A DNA stretch of 64,000 bases from CAWAQA01 sp963784065 (GTDB lineage: Bacteria; Acidobacteriota; Vicinamibacteria; Vicinamibacterales; UBA2999): positions 248,001 through 312,000 of the forward strand of contig CAWAQA010000006.1 of NCBI GenBank assembly GCA_963784065.1, written 5' to 3'. The stretch's first letter is position 1. Every line of letters starts with the position of its first letter. Below the pieces are notes generated by a model, which was not told the origin of the DNA, did not search any database, and saw nothing but the letters and a program-made list of their open reading frames with translations. The translations under genes were made by a program, and so were the position numbers. Shown piece after piece: positions 1 through 11,466 of this stretch.

Positions 1-75
1 CTTGGTGAGATCGGATACCCGGGAAACCTCCTCGACGAGCTCCGCCTTCGTCATGCTGCCCACAGGTGTCTGCAC
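1..75 (-). CDS. IHF/HU-family DNA-binding protein, N-terminus only
   Basis: The window edge cuts this gene after 25 codons. From the internal ATG at 54 the product begins MTKAELVEEVSR, the usual first helix of IHF/HU proteins, which bend DNA as dimers in the nucleoid. An AAGGAG ribosome site (complement of 81-86) sits five bases before a GTG at 75, so I start there, adding seven residues; the ATG at 54 is the alternative. It lies just downstream of rpsA on the same strand, as ihfB does in the common cmk-rpsA-ihfB order. Only the first helix is visible, so IHF-alpha, IHF-beta and HU cannot be separated. Confidence 0.8.
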   Translation of the reverse strand, partial: MQTPVGSMTKAELVEEVSRVSDLTK

Positions 76-87
76 TGTCGCTCCTTA

Positions 88-168
88 TAGGGCCCCAGGG
101 CCCAGGTACCAGGGCTCGGCGCCCAGGGCCCGAGACAGCCCTGAGCCCGAGCCCTGATTCCTGACTTC
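88..168. repeat. Inverted degenerate heptamer array, CAGGG word
   Basis: Between rpsA and the IHF/HU gene is a run of CCCAGGG/ACCAGGG-like words at about seven-base spacing (88-130), followed by the same word inverted as CCCTGA (138-165). The arms could fold into an imperfect GC-rich hairpin. The same word and inverted layout recur at 6563-6656 and 23105-23211. The function is unknown; a transcription terminator or attenuator between rpsA and the next gene is possible. Confidence 0.7.
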
Positions 169-1952
<1,784 letters not shown>

Positions 1953-2262
1953 TCCTAGCGCGTCCTCCTCACGTCGTGATTGCCGGTTTCTGTTGCGGGG
2001 ACCGGCCCCCCGCGGCTATAACGGCGATGGAGATGCGAGGTGGGCCGAACGAAGGCTCCACTGGGGTGGGACCGCACTGCGAGCGCGCTCGGCCGATAAG
2101 GGCCGTTCGAGCCCACGGTGCGCATTTGTCCATAGCCGATAAGACATAGAGATTACGTCACTTACCGGTAACTGTCAAGGTAACTGGACCGTCCGGATGC
2201 ACGCCGAGTGAGGCTCTACGGTCCGGTTTTCAGGTTCCGGGAACGCCAGGAGAGGACACGTC
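1953..2262. promoter_or_regulatory. Divergent intergenic region between rpsA and the H1-like gene
   Basis: This 310-base gap separates divergent genes. It contains a perfect 10-base palindrome TTACCGGTAA at 2162-2171, and the octamer GGTAACTG occurs twice in direct orientation at 2167-2174 and 2179-2186, 12 bases apart. These look like transcription-factor half sites about 80 bases before the H1-like start. No confident promoter hexamers stand out. A ribosome site (AGGAGAGG) lies about ten bases before the ATG at 2263. Confidence 0.4.
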
Positions 2263-3025
2263 ATGGCCAAGCGCAAGGCCGCACGAGCCACAGGCCGGAA
2301 GGGCACCAGCACGCGAAGTGCCGCCAGCCGTTCCAGGTCAGCAGCAAAGAAGGCCGCAGGCCGGAAGCGCGCCACGAAGACGGCTGCTCGCAAGAGTGCT
2401 CGAGGTGCTGCCGGTAAGGCCGCTCGTAAGGCGACCGCCCGAAAGACGACAGGCCGAAAGGCGACGGCTCGAAAGGCCACTGCTCGAAAGGCACGCGAAG
2501 GCCACCGCGCGGAAGGCACCCGCCCGCAAGACGCCGGCCGCCAGGCCCGCCGCTCGTACGGCTCCGGCCCGAACGGCGGCGCCCGCCGCGCGGGCCAGCG
2601 CGGCGAAGAACGTCCCGGCCCGCAAGGCGCCCAATCTGAACCGCGAGCGCCGCACCGTCCAGGATGAGGATGCCTTGCTCCCGTCCCCACCCTCGTCGCT
2701 CGACCTCGACCGTCGCGCGTCCGCGGCGCGCAGCGGCCGCCGCGAACTGCGCGAACGCTTCAACGAGCACACCGAGACCAGCCCGCAGCTCACCGGGGGC
2801 GACGTGGACGCGGACTGGGAATCGGCGTACAGCGTCGGCGACGAAGCGCCGGGAGGCGATAACCCGACGCCAGACCAGGACATCGTGGACGACATCGGCC
2901 GGGCGGTCGGCGTCGAGTACCAGGACAACGAAGAGCTGAAGGGGGCGGACAAGGTCGCCAAGCGTGACAAGCACCGGTGGGAGCTCGACCCGGCGTCGGC
3001 GGAGGACTACGACGATCGAGACTGA
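2263..3025 (+). CDS. Histone H1-like basic tail fused to a DUF6335-like acidic domain (one frameshift)
   Basis: The first ~120 residues are almost only Lys, Arg, Ala, Thr and Pro in repeats such as ARKATARK and PARK, like bacterial histone-H1-type proteins that coat or condense DNA. The last ~100 residues are acidic, with LTGGDVDADWE, PGGDNPTPDQ and RWELDPASAEDY, which I recognise as the DUF6335 family of unknown function. The two parts are joined only after correcting one extra base near 2490-2495 in the AAGGCACGCG stretch. Such a basic-tail/acidic-head layout suggests a DNA-associated protein, perhaps stress or stationary-phase related; this is inference. The start is the ATG at 2263, preceded by a good ribosome site. 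Confidence 0.75.
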
Positions 3026-3031
3026 CCCGGT

Positions 3032-3178
3032 CGTGACCCACGATCCCTGATTGTTGACTCGCTGGCGAATGGCGAGGTGCGATTGTTGAATGACGGGATC
3101 GTGGCCGTCATTCGACAATCCAGAATCATCCATCAGCAACGATTCGCGAACATCACGAATCGCTCATTGCGAATCCCA
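3032..3178. repeat. Short-period GATT/GAATC repeats with a strong hairpin
   Basis: The gap between the H1-like and YdeI-like genes is filled with words such as CACGATC, CCTGATT, ACGAATC and GCGAATC at about seven-base spacing. At its centre, 3081-3096 pairs with 3105-3120 (15 of 16 bases) around an eight-base loop. The hairpin probably terminates transcription of the H1-like gene, though no T-run follows. The repeat layout belongs to the inverted-array class seen elsewhere in the window. Confidence 0.65.
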
Positions 3179-3752
3179 ATGGCTGACCACCCCCGAGTTC
3201 AGCCGAAGTCACGGACGGCGTGGCGCGCGTGGCTCGAGAAGCACCACGGCTCGTCGTCCGGTGTCTGGCTCGTCTTCGCGAAGAAGCACTCGGGCCTCCC
3301 CACTGTCGCCTACAACGACGCCGTCGAAGAAGCGCTCTGCTTCGGCTGGATCGACGGCTTGATGCACCCGATCGACGACACGTTCTATAAACAGCTGTTC
3401 ACGCCGCGGAAGCCGAAGAGCCGGTGGGCGGCCTCGAACAAGGCGCGCGTCGAGAAGCTGATTGCCGCCGGCCTGATGACCGACGGCGGGCATGACGGCG
3501 ATCGAGCTGGCGAAGAAGACCGGCACGTGGAGCGCGTTCGATGCCGTCGACGCGATGACGCTGCCGGACGACTTCAAGCGCGCGCTCAAGGCGGCGCCCG
3601 CAGCGAAGAAGGGCTTCGACGGCTACACGCCGGGCGTGAAGAAGCAGTGCCTGCACTACCTCAACGACGCGAAGCGGCCCGAAACACGGGCCAGGCGAAT
3701 CGGGATCATCGTCGGCGCGGCGCGCGAAGGGCGGAAACCGTTCAATTCGTGA
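3179..3752 (+). CDS. YdeI/OmpD-associated family protein (one frameshift)
   Basis: The reconstructed product is about 190 residues. It carries the family signature of an N-terminal block (residues 15-85) with VWLVFAKK, AVEEALCFGWID and RWAASN, and a C-terminal helical part with LPDDFKRAL and a terminal ARRIGIIV segment. The family is conserved but its biochemical role is unsettled; some members are linked to resistance to cationic peptides. An extra G in a GGG run near 3487 splits the gene between LMTDGG and MTAIELAKK. The ATG at 3179 begins just after a repeat array, so expression signals must overlap that array. Confidence 0.8.
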
Positions 3753-3869
3753 TTCGTGGGGCGGCACGAGCCGCCTTCCGGCCGAAGCGAACGACGGCGC
3801 ACGGCGTGGACTCCCCGGATGGTTGCTTATCGATGCCGCACCTGGCCTCCGGGCACGGCAGCCGGAGGA

Positions 3870-4523
3870 TTACGCGCTCATCTTCTGCCGGACGATGGCC
3901 AGCGCGCGCTCGACGACTTCCATGATCGACATCGACGTGGTGTCGATGTGGACGGCGTCGGGCGCCATGCTGAGCGGTGAGGCCGTCCGGGTCGTGTCGG
4001 CCTTGTCGCGCGCCTTGATCGCCTCGGCCACTGCGGCATGACCGGCCTGGCTGCCGCTATGCGCCGAGTCGTTCACGCGGCGGCGGGCGCGCTCCTCCTC
4101 TGACGCATCGAGGTAGATCTTCACGTCGGCACCGGGAAACACGACCGTGCCGATGTCGCGCCCTTCCATCACGACGCCGCCGCCGAGGCCCATCTCGCGC
4201 TGGCGCGCGACCAGCACGTCGCGGACCTGCGGCAGCCTCGCCACCGCGCTCGCGGCCTTGTCGATCTCCGGCGTGCGGATGGCGCGCGTGACGTCCTGGC
4301 CGTCGATCATGACGATGCCGCGCTCGACGACGATCTCGGCGCGGCGCGCCAGCGCCGCAACCGCCGCCGCGTCGTTGAGCGGCATGCCTTCCTGGAGCGC
4401 CTTCCACGCGACCGCGCGATACATGGCGCCCGTGTCGATGTGGCGGTAGCCGAGTTCCTGTGAGAGCGTGCGGGCGATGGTGCCCTTCCCTGCGCCGGAG
4501 GGGCCGTCGATGGCAATGATCAC
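3870..4523 (-). CDS. cmk: Cytidylate kinase
   Basis: Phosphorylates CMP and dCMP using ATP. The P-loop GPSGAGKGTIA lies at residues 6-16, followed by the HIDTGAMYRA segment and the GRDIGTVVFP motif typical of Cmk near residue 130. The product is 217 residues, normal for the family. I start at the GTG at 4523, which gives MIIAIDGPSGAGK; the frame is open further upstream but that stretch has no family similarity. The gene is transcribed toward rpsA, as in many bacteria, but two plus-strand genes lie between. Confidence 0.93.
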   Translation of the reverse strand: MIIAIDGPSGAGKGTIARTLSQELGYRHIDTGAMYRAVAWKALQEGMPLNDAAAVAALARRAEIVVERGIVMIDGQDVTRAIRTPEIDKAASAVARLPQVRDVLVARQREMGLGGGVVMEGRDIGTVVFPGADVKIYLDASEEERARRRVNDSAHSGSQAGHAAVAEAIKARDKADTTRTASPLSMAPDAVHIDTTSMSIMEVVERALAIVRQKMSA

Positions 4524-4593
4524 GGTCTGCTGTTCCGTTTGGATCGTTCGGTGGTCCGAATCCTTCGTAATCGGCAGTGTAACATCAGAACCA

Positions 4594-5764
4594 ATGAGGT
4601 CGCGTCGCCTGGCAACACTGGTCGCGGTGGTCGCCGCCGTGATGGCACTCGCGTGGGCGGTGACGCCGTACGTGCGCGCCGCCTCGCTCATCGTCCGCGC
4701 CGCGGATCTCGGGGGACAGGTCGAGGCCTTCGCCAACGATCGGGCGCGGACGGTCACGGTCGAGCCGCCGCACACGGTGCCTACACGTCAAGGCGACGTG
4801 CCGGCGCGGTTCTATGAACCCGCGGGCACCGTCCGCCGCACGGTGCTCCTCCTCCCCGGCATCCACTCGATGGGCATCGAGGAACCGCGGCTGCGCGCGC
4901 TCGCCCACGACCTCGCCGGCAGCGGCGTCCGCGTGATGACGCTCGCCCTCCCCGACCTCCAGCGCTACCGGATCACTGCGCAGTCATCCGACGTGATCGA
5001 AGACACAGTGGCGTGGATGGTCCGGCAGCCCCGCCTCGCGCCCGACGGCCGCGTCGGCGTGGTCGGGATCAGCTTCTCCGGCGGCCTTTCCATCGTCGCG
5101 GCAGGCCGTCCCTCGATCCGCGACCGTGTCGCGTTCGTGGTGTCGTTCGGCGGGCACGGCGATTTGCCCCGCGTGCTGAAGTACCTCTCGACCGGCGACG
5201 CGCCGCAGGTCGAGGGGATCGCCACGCATCCGCCACACGACTACGGAGTGGCGGTGATTCTCTACAGCCTGGCGGACCAGATGGTGCCGCCGGCGCAGGT
5301 GGAGCCGCTGCGCGAGGGCGTACGCACATTCCTGCTCGCCTCGCAGCTCACGCTCGTGGACATGAACCGCGCAAACGCAACCTTCAGCCGAGGCTCGCGA
5401 GATGGCGAAGGCACTGCCCGAACCAGCCGCCACGCTTCTGACCTACGTCAACAACCGCGACGTCAAGAAACTGGGGCCGGCGCTGGTTCCGTACCTCGGC
5501 CGCCTCGGCGCGGATTCGCCGGCCGCCTCGCCGCAGCGCGCACCCGCGTTTCCCACCGCGCCGGTCTACCTGCTGCACGGCGATGACGACACGGTCATTC
5601 CGTCGGCCGAATCGGCGATCCTGGGCGAGTTCCTGCGCGATCGCGGCGTTGACGTGCACGTGCTGCTGAGCGGGCTGATCACGCACGCGGAAGTCGATCG
5701 CACGGCGGCGGCCTCCGAGACGTGGAAGCTGATGCTGTTCTGGGCATCGGTGTTGCGCCAGTAA
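4594..5764 (+). CDS. Alpha/beta hydrolase, membrane-anchored or secreted (one frameshift)
   Basis: An N-terminal hydrophobic segment (residues 5-30) suggests a signal anchor. The body is an alpha/beta hydrolase: VLLLPGIHSMG for the oxyanion region, GISFSGG as the nucleophile elbow with a Ser near residue 160, and HGDDDTVIP plus a late His-containing LITHAEV segment for the acid and base. The substrate is unknown. An extra A near 5386 separates the front from MAKALPEPA onward; the two parts make one protein of about 390 residues. It is divergent from cmk with only 70 bases between, so the promoters overlap. Confidence 0.75.
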
Positions 5765-5794
5765 GGCGGGCACTCCCGACTTCGTGAACGGGCC

Positions 5795-6556
5795 ATGGAC
5801 CGACTACAAAAAATCCTCGCGCACGCCGGCATCGCGTCGCGACGCGCCGCCGAAAAGCTGATCGCCGACGGGCGTGTCACCGTCAACGGCAGGACGGTGC
5901 TCGAGATGGGCACGAAGGCGGATCTCGCCAGCGACGACATCCGCGTTGACGGCCAGCGGGTGAAGCGCGCCGAGCGCCTCCGGTACATCCTGCTGTACAA
6001 GCCCGCTGGTTACGTGACGACGCGCTCGGACCCGCAGCGTCGCCGCACCGTGATGGATCTGCTCGGTGGCGTTCGCGAGTACGTCTACCCTGTCGGACGA
6101 CTCGACTACGAAACCGAGGGGCTACTGCTGCTGACCAACGACGGCGATCTCGCGGCCAGGCTGACGCATCCGCGGCACGAGGTGGAACGCACCTACGAGG
6201 CGCGCGTCGCCGGAATCCCTGACGACGAGGCGCTCGATCGCCTTCGCGGCGGGATCCCGCTCGACGGCCGGCGCACGCAACCGGCCGACGTCATCCTGCT
6301 CAACAAGCGGCCGAACGACCGCGAAGGACTGCTGCTCGTGACAATCCGCGAGGGGCGCAACCGGCAGGTTCGGCGGATGCTGGAGGCGGTTGGCCATCCG
6401 GTGCGGAAGCTGCGGCGCACCAGGATCGGGCCGCTCGGCGACCGCCACCTCAGGCCCGGTGAGTGGCGGGAGCTGTCGGCGAAAGAGGTTGCGGCGCTGC
6501 AGGACGAAGGCGCCGCTCCACCGTCTCGATCAGCACGGCGGCCGGGAAAGCGGTGA
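5795..6556 (+). CDS. rluB: 23S/16S rRNA pseudouridine synthase, RluB/RsuA family
   Basis: This enzyme isomerises a specific rRNA uridine to pseudouridine. It has an N-terminal S4 RNA-binding domain (residues 1-60, starting MDRLQKILAHAGIASRR), then the RsuA-type catalytic domain with the GRLDYETEGLLLLTNDG motif containing the catalytic Asp (about residue 104) and the GRNRQVRRM motif near residue 187. At 253 residues it matches RluB length, and it is intact. It lies 30 bases downstream of the hydrolase. The scpAB genes, often its operon partners, are here convergent instead of co-directional. Confidence 0.92.
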   Translation: MDRLQKILAHAGIASRRAAEKLIADGRVTVNGRTVLEMGTKADLASDDIRVDGQRVKRAERLRYILLYKPAGYVTTRSDPQRRRTVMDLLGGVREYVYPVGRLDYETEGLLLLTNDGDLAARLTHPRHEVERTYEARVAGIPDDEALDRLRGGIPLDGRRTQPADVILLNKRPNDREGLLLVTIREGRNRQVRRMLEAVGHPVRKLRRTRIGPLGDRHLRPGEWRELSAKEVAALQDEGAAPPSRSARRPGKR

Positions 6557-6562
6557 AGGAAA

Positions 6563-6656
6563 GGCCTCAGGCCCAGGCCTCAGGGCCCAGGAATCAGGGC
6601 TGTCTCAGGCACAAGGCCTCAGAGCCTGATGCCAGACATCCTGAGCCCTGATTCCT
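6563..6656. repeat. Inverted degenerate heptamer array, TCAGG word
   Basis: Convergent rluB and scpB are separated by a run of words CCTCAGG, CCCAGG, AATCAGGG and TCTCAGG, followed by the inverse (CCTGAGCCCTGATTCCTG). The layout matches the arrays at 88-168 and 23105-23211. Its position between two gene ends fits a bidirectional terminator, but there is no T-rich tail. Confidence 0.7.
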
Positions 6657-6662
6657 GTGTGT

Positions 6663-7358
<696 letters not shown>

Positions 7359-7360
7359 GC

Positions 7361-8188
7361 TCAGTTCTGCGGATCGCCAATCGGGTGAGGTGCGTCGGCC
7401 GGACGCGCGCGCTTGTAGACGCGGATGGCGGCGAAGGAGCCGCCCTGGAACACGCGAATCAGCTTCAGACGAATCATCTCGAGCAGCGCCAGGAACGTCA
7501 CGATCATGAAGGGCCGCGAGCCGTCGCCGTCGGCGAACAGGTCCTCGAACCCGCACGCCTCGTGTTCGGACAGGCGTTCGAGAAGCTGGTGCATCCGATC
7601 CTCGATCGAGATCTGCTCGGGCGGCAGCACCATGCGCGCGCGGCCCTTCGCGCGCTCCAGGACGCTGCGGAACGCGTTCAGCAGGCTGAACAGGTCCACT
7701 TCGAGCTCAGGCTCGTATTCGTCGCCGGCGGCGGCCGCCACGCTGGCATCGGCGCGCATGAACTGCGCGCTGCGCAGCGTCTCGCGGTCGTGCAGCAGCT
7801 CCGCCGCGGCCTTGTACTTCTGGTGCTCGAGCAGCCGGCGGACCAGTGCTTCGCGCGGATCCTCTTCCTCGGCCCCATCCTGCGTCGGGTCCGGCCGCGG
7901 CAGGAGCGTCCGCGACTTGATGTGGATCAGGGTTGCCGCCTCCACGAGGAACTCGCCCGCGACATCGAGGTTCAGCTCCTGCATCAGCTCGATGTACGCC
8001 AGGTACTGTTCGGTGATGAGCGCGATCGGGATCTCGTAGATGTTCACCTCGTTCTTGCGGATGAGGTGCAACAGCAGGTCGAGCGGCCCCTCGAAGAACT
8101 CGAGTTTGACCCGGTGCGAGTCGGGCGACGATTCGAACTCCGGGTGTTCCACGGCGCTCACGTTGACAGTTGCATCATTCACCTCCAC
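7361..8188 (-). CDS. scpA: Segregation and condensation protein ScpA
   Basis: This is the kleisin subunit bridging the SMC heads. The N-terminal FEGPLDLLLHLIRKNEVNIY motif region (residues 31-50) and the C-terminal winged-helix VTFLALLEMIRLKLIRV (about 238-254) are both present. The length of 275 residues is normal, and the gene is intact. It follows trpS in the same direction after a 140-base gap occupied by an inverted octamer repeat, and it is directly followed by scpB. Confidence 0.94.
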   Translation of the reverse strand: MEVNDATVNVSAVEHPEFESSPDSHRVKLEFFEGPLDLLLHLIRKNEVNIYEIPIALITEQYLAYIELMQELNLDVAGEFLVEAATLIHIKSRTLLPRPDPTQDGAEEEDPREALVRRLLEHQKYKAAAELLHDRETLRSAQFMRADASVAAAAGDEYEPELEVDLFSLLNAFRSVLERAKGRARMVLPPEQISIEDRMHQLLERLSEHEACGFEDLFADGDGSRPFMIVTFLALLEMIRLKLIRVFQGGSFAAIRVYKRARPADAPHPIGDPQN

Positions 8189-8191
8189 GGG

Positions 8192-8313
8192 CCACGGAGG
8201 CGCGGAGACGCGGAGTCAGGCCTTGTTCGGAGCTCGGGATTTCCCATTTTGACAATAGAGCACTTTCTGGATCCCGGGATTGCCAACCTCCGCGTCCGCG
8301 TCTCCGCGGTCCG
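8192..8313. repeat. Inverted octamer array, GCGGAGAC word
   Basis: The left arm (8192-8216) reads CACGGAGGCGCGGAGACGCGG and the right arm (8287-8313) is its inverse with words CTCCGCGT. Seventy bases of lower-GC DNA separate them, including ATTTCCCATTTTGACAATAGAG. The arms could pair over about 25 bases. It lies between trpS and scpA, inside what would otherwise be one transcript. The same word recurs at 28471-28680 and 60043-60180. Confidence 0.7.
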
Positions 8314-8327
8314 TCGAAGGAAAGACG

Positions 8328-9326
8328 CTAGTATCGCAATTTCACCGCGTCGCGGACGCGCTCCATGGTCTGCTGCGCGATCGTCCTCGCCTTTCGCGAC
8401 CCTTCGACGGCGATCTCGCGAATCCGGTCGGGACGCGCCACCATTTCCCGGCGGCGCTCCCGCATCGGCTCGAGCACCGCGTTCACCGCGGCGGCCAGCT
8501 TCGTCTTCACCTCGACGTCGCCGACCTTGCCCGCGCGGTAGCGCGCCTTCAGGTCCTCGACCTCGGCGAGGTTCGTGTTGAACGCGTCATGGTACATGAA
8601 GACCGGGTTGCCTTCGACCGTGCCGGGGATGTCGGCGCGGACCCGCTTCGGGTCCGTATACATCTGCCGCACCTTTTTCACCACGGCGTCCGCATCGTCG
8701 GTGAGGTCGATCGTGTTGCCGTAGCTCTTGCTCATCTTCCGGTTGTCGAGTCCCGGCAGGCGCGGGACCGGCGTCAGCAACGGCTGCGGCTCGACGAAGA
8801 CCTCGCCGTAGAACTGGTGGAAGCGGCGCACCGCCTCACGCGACAGCTCGAGATGCGGGACCTGGTCCTCGCCGACGGGCACGAACCTGCCATCGTAGAT
8901 GGCGACGTCGGCGGTCTGCAGCAGCGGATAGCCGAGGAAGCCGAGCGTCGAGAGATCCTTCTCGGTCAGCTGCTCCTGCTGCTCCTTATAGGTCGGCACG
9001 CGCTCGAGCCACGGGATCGGCACGACCATCGAGAGCATCAGATACAGCTCCGCGTGCTCCGGCACCAGCGACTGGATGAAGATCGTGCTCCGCTCCGGGT
9101 CGACGCCGGCCGCGATCCAGTCCGCCACGTTGTCGAGCGCGTAACTCGTGATGGGGCCGGTATTCGCGTATTCGCTGGTCAGCGCGTGCCAGTCGGCGAC
9201 GAAATAGAAGCACTGGTACTGCTCCTGCAGCGCGGCCCAGTTCTTCAAGGCGCCGACGAGATGACCGAGATGCAGCTTTCCTGTCGGCCGCATCCCCGAC
9301 ACGACACGGGGCCTTACAGCAGCCAT
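8328..9326 (-). CDS. trpS: Tryptophan--tRNA ligase
   Basis: Charges tRNA-Trp. Class I synthetase motifs are clear: GKLHLGHLVG (HIGH motif, residues 17-26) and RKMSKSYGN (KMSKS motif, about residue 197). At 332 residues it has the usual bacterial length, and it is intact. The start ATG at 9326 lies inside the end of the M50 protease gene (13-base overlap), so the two are probably co-transcribed and coupled. Confidence 0.95.
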   Translation of the reverse strand: MAAVRPRVVSGMRPTGKLHLGHLVGALKNWAALQEQYQCFYFVADWHALTSEYANTGPITSYALDNVADWIAAGVDPERSTIFIQSLVPEHAELYLMLSMVVPIPWLERVPTYKEQQEQLTEKDLSTLGFLGYPLLQTADVAIYDGRFVPVGEDQVPHLELSREAVRRFHQFYGEVFVEPQPLLTPVPRLPGLDNRKMSKSYGNTIDLTDDADAVVKKVRQMYTDPKRVRADIPGTVEGNPVFMYHDAFNTNLAEVEDLKARYRAGKVGDVEVKTKLAAAVNAVLEPMRERRREMVARPDRIREIAVEGSRKARTIAQQTMERVRDAVKLRY

Positions 9327-10000
9327 GAGAGCAGGAAATTCGCCGGCGGCGCGATGATGGTAAAGAGCGTGCCCGTGAACATGAGCGCGTAGAGGATGAG
9401 GAAGCCGTACGGGCGGATGCGATCGAACAGGTTGGCGGCGTCGCCGCGCAACAGGCCCGACAGCACGTTGCCGCCGTCGAGCGGCGGCACCGGCACCATG
9501 TTGAAGACGGCGAGCAGCACGTTCATCGAGACGGTGTTCTCGAGCAGCGTCGCGATCGGCGTGCTGACCTCGATGACGGCGTTCGGTTCGAGATCGCCGG
9601 GCTGCAGGACGCGCAGCACGATGGCCGCGACCGTCGCGATCACGAGGTTGCTGGCCGGACCCGCGGCGGCAATCATCATGAACTTCCGCCGCCAGCCGTC
9701 GCCCAGCTTCAGGATGTCCACCGGCACCGGCTTCGCCCAGCCGATGATCGGCAGGTTCGTCGTGATGGCGATGAGCGGAAAGACAATCGTGCCGATCATG
9801 TCGATGTGCACGGCAGGATTCAGCGACACGCGGCCGAGGAATCGCGCCGTCGGGTCTCCGAGCCGGTCCGCCGTCCAGGCGTGGGCCGCTTCGTGCACCG
9901 TCAGGGAGAAGACGAGGACGAGGAAGAAGCTGAAGACCTGGGCGAAGTCGATGGCCGGCAAGGAGCGATTAGGGTATCGAGAGACACCCGCGGATGTCAC
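9314..10000 (-). CDS. Site-2 protease family (M50) membrane metalloprotease
   Basis: A polytopic membrane protein with the zinc-binding HEAAH motif in an early transmembrane helix (about residue 37) and the third ligand in NMVPVPPLDGG (about residue 177), the hallmarks of M50/Rip-type intramembrane proteases. The product is short, about 228 residues, with no PDZ domain, like the small M50 proteins that commonly precede trpS and scpAB. The substrate is unknown. I take the GTG at 10000; a TTG at 9961 just before AIDFAQVF is the other option. Confidence 0.85.
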   Translation of the reverse strand: MTSAGVSRYPNRSLPAIDFAQVFSFFLVLVFSLTVHEAAHAWTADRLGDPTARFLGRVSLNPAVHIDMIGTIVFPLIAITTNLPIIGWAKPVPVDILKLGDGWRRKFMMIAAAGPASNLVIATVAAIVLRVLQPGDLEPNAVIEVSTPIATLLENTVSMNVLLAVFNMVPVPPLDGGNVLSGLLRGDAANLFDRIRPYGFLILYALMFTGTLFTIIAPPANFLLSWLL

Positions 10001-10055
10001 CGGGGATGTCGTTCCGCCAGCGGTGATTCAGAGGTCATCAACCCAAGGAGGCCAC

Positions 10056-10970
10056 ATGGACACATCCATGGCGGTTCTGGCCGGTCCGGCAAGCGTCGCG
10101 CTCGGCGCGAAGGTCTGTGAGGAGCTGGCGCTGACGGCGACCGGGTACGACTCGAGACGATTTCCAGATGGCGAAGGCCAGATCGAGCTCGGCGAATCGG
10201 TGCGCGGACGCGATGTGTTCGTGATCCAGGCGACGAGCCCTCCTGCCGACGTGCACGTCATGGAACTGCTGTTGCTGGCCGACGCGTGCCGGCGCGACGG
10301 CGCCGAGCGCATCACCGGCGTCATCCCGTACCTCGGCTACGCGCGCCAGGACCGCCGCTCCGGCCGCCGTTCGCTCGGGGCGCGCGTGGCCGCCAACGTG
10401 ATCGACACGGCCGGACTCGATCGGCTCGTGGTCATCGACACACATACGCCGGCCATCGAAGGGTTCTTTGCCTCCCCGCTCCATCACCTGACCGCCGTCC
10501 CGCTGCTCGCGAGTGCGACGCCGGTGCGCGATGACTCGGTCGTCGTCGCCCCTGATCTCGGAGCGGTGAAACGTGCACGACAGTACGCGCGTCTCCTCAA
10601 CGTCCCCACGGCGATCGTGCACAAGACGCGCCTCGACGGCGAAGCGGTGGAAGCCTCCGATGTCATCGGCGACGTCCGCGGACGAGCGCCCATCGTCATT
10701 GACGACATGCTGAGTACGGGCGCGACCATAGCGGCCGCGGTGACCGCCGTTCGCGCTCGAGGCGCCGTCGATCCCGTCACGGTAGTCGTGACGCATTCGC
10801 TGCTGGTCGGGCACGCACGAGACATTCTGCCTCCGCTCGGGCTCGCCGCGATCGTCTCCACCGACAGCGTCGCGATCGATCCACCCGCGAATCTGCGCTT
10901 CTCATCCGTAAGCGTCGCGCCGCTGCTCGCCGAAGCGATCCGGCAGCTGCACGTCACCAGGCCGTGGTGA
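10056..10970 (+). CDS. Ribose-phosphate pyrophosphokinase (PRPP synthetase-like)
   Basis: The protein has both halves of a class I PRPP synthetase: FPDGEGQIEL near residue 35, GYARQDRRSG near 93-102, DTHTPAIEGFF and the PRPP-binding loop VIDDMLSTGATI near residue 216. It makes PRPP from ribose-5-phosphate and ATP for nucleotide, His and Trp synthesis. At 304 residues it is slightly shorter than typical Prs (~315) and fairly divergent, so it may be a second copy beside a housekeeping prs elsewhere. A strong AAGGAGG lies six bases before the ATG at 10056. Confidence 0.85.
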   Translation: MDTSMAVLAGPASVALGAKVCEELALTATGYDSRRFPDGEGQIELGESVRGRDVFVIQATSPPADVHVMELLLLADACRRDGAERITGVIPYLGYARQDRRSGRRSLGARVAANVIDTAGLDRLVVIDTHTPAIEGFFASPLHHLTAVPLLASATPVRDDSVVVAPDLGAVKRARQYARLLNVPTAIVHKTRLDGEAVEASDVIGDVRGRAPIVIDDMLSTGATIAAAVTAVRARGAVDPVTVVVTHSLLVGHARDILPPLGLAAIVSTDSVAIDPPANLRFSSVSVAPLLAEAIRQLHVTRPW

Positions 10971-11041
10971 CGCGGGCGGCGGCCCCCGTCACATGCGGAG
11001 GCCGCCGATGTCGAGACGCGGAAACTGGGAGTCGGACGGAG

Positions 11042-11455
11042 CTACTTCGACGCGTGCTGCGGGATCTCGAGTACCTGACCCGGCTGGATCTTGTCGGGGT
11101 CTGACAACTGATCGCGATTCGCGTTGAAGATGTCCATGTAGGCGTTCGCGTTGCCCAGGTGTTCTTTCGCGATCTTGCTGAGCGTGTCGCCCGCCTTGAC
11201 CGTATACGTGGCCGTCTTGGCCGCGGCAGGGGTCGTCGTCTGGCTCGTCGCCTGACCGGTGGCCTTGATGTCCGCCACGACATCCTTGGACCAGGTCGGG
11301 ATGGTCTTGATGGCGTCCCAGATCTTGTTGGCCTGGTCCTGGGTGGCGACGGTGCCCTTGAAATACAGCTTCCCGTCACGCTCTTCGGCCCCACCCTGCA
11401 TGCCGAAGCCCTTCGCCGTCTGAATGGCGTAGTTGTAGGTATCGCGCAATCCCAT
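11042..11455 (-). CDS. BON and LysM domain protein, Kbp/YgaU-like
   Basis: The 137-residue protein has an N-terminal BON domain (about 15-70, GKLYFKGTVATQDQANKIWDAI) and a C-terminal LysM domain (about 88-136, YTVKAGDTLSKIAKEHLG ... PGQVLEIP). This is the layout of E. coli Kbp (YgaU), a small potassium-binding protein. There is no signal peptide, consistent with a cytoplasmic Kbp-like role. An AAAGGAG site precedes the ATG at 11455. It shares a strand and an 11-base gap with the small membrane gene upstream. Confidence 0.85.
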   Translation of the reverse strand: MGLRDTYNYAIQTAKGFGMQGGAEERDGKLYFKGTVATQDQANKIWDAIKTIPTWSKDVVADIKATGQATSQTTTPAAAKTATYTVKAGDTLSKIAKEHLGNANAYMDIFNANRDQLSDPDKIQPGQVLEIPQHASK

Positions 11456-11466
11456 CAGTTTCTCCT

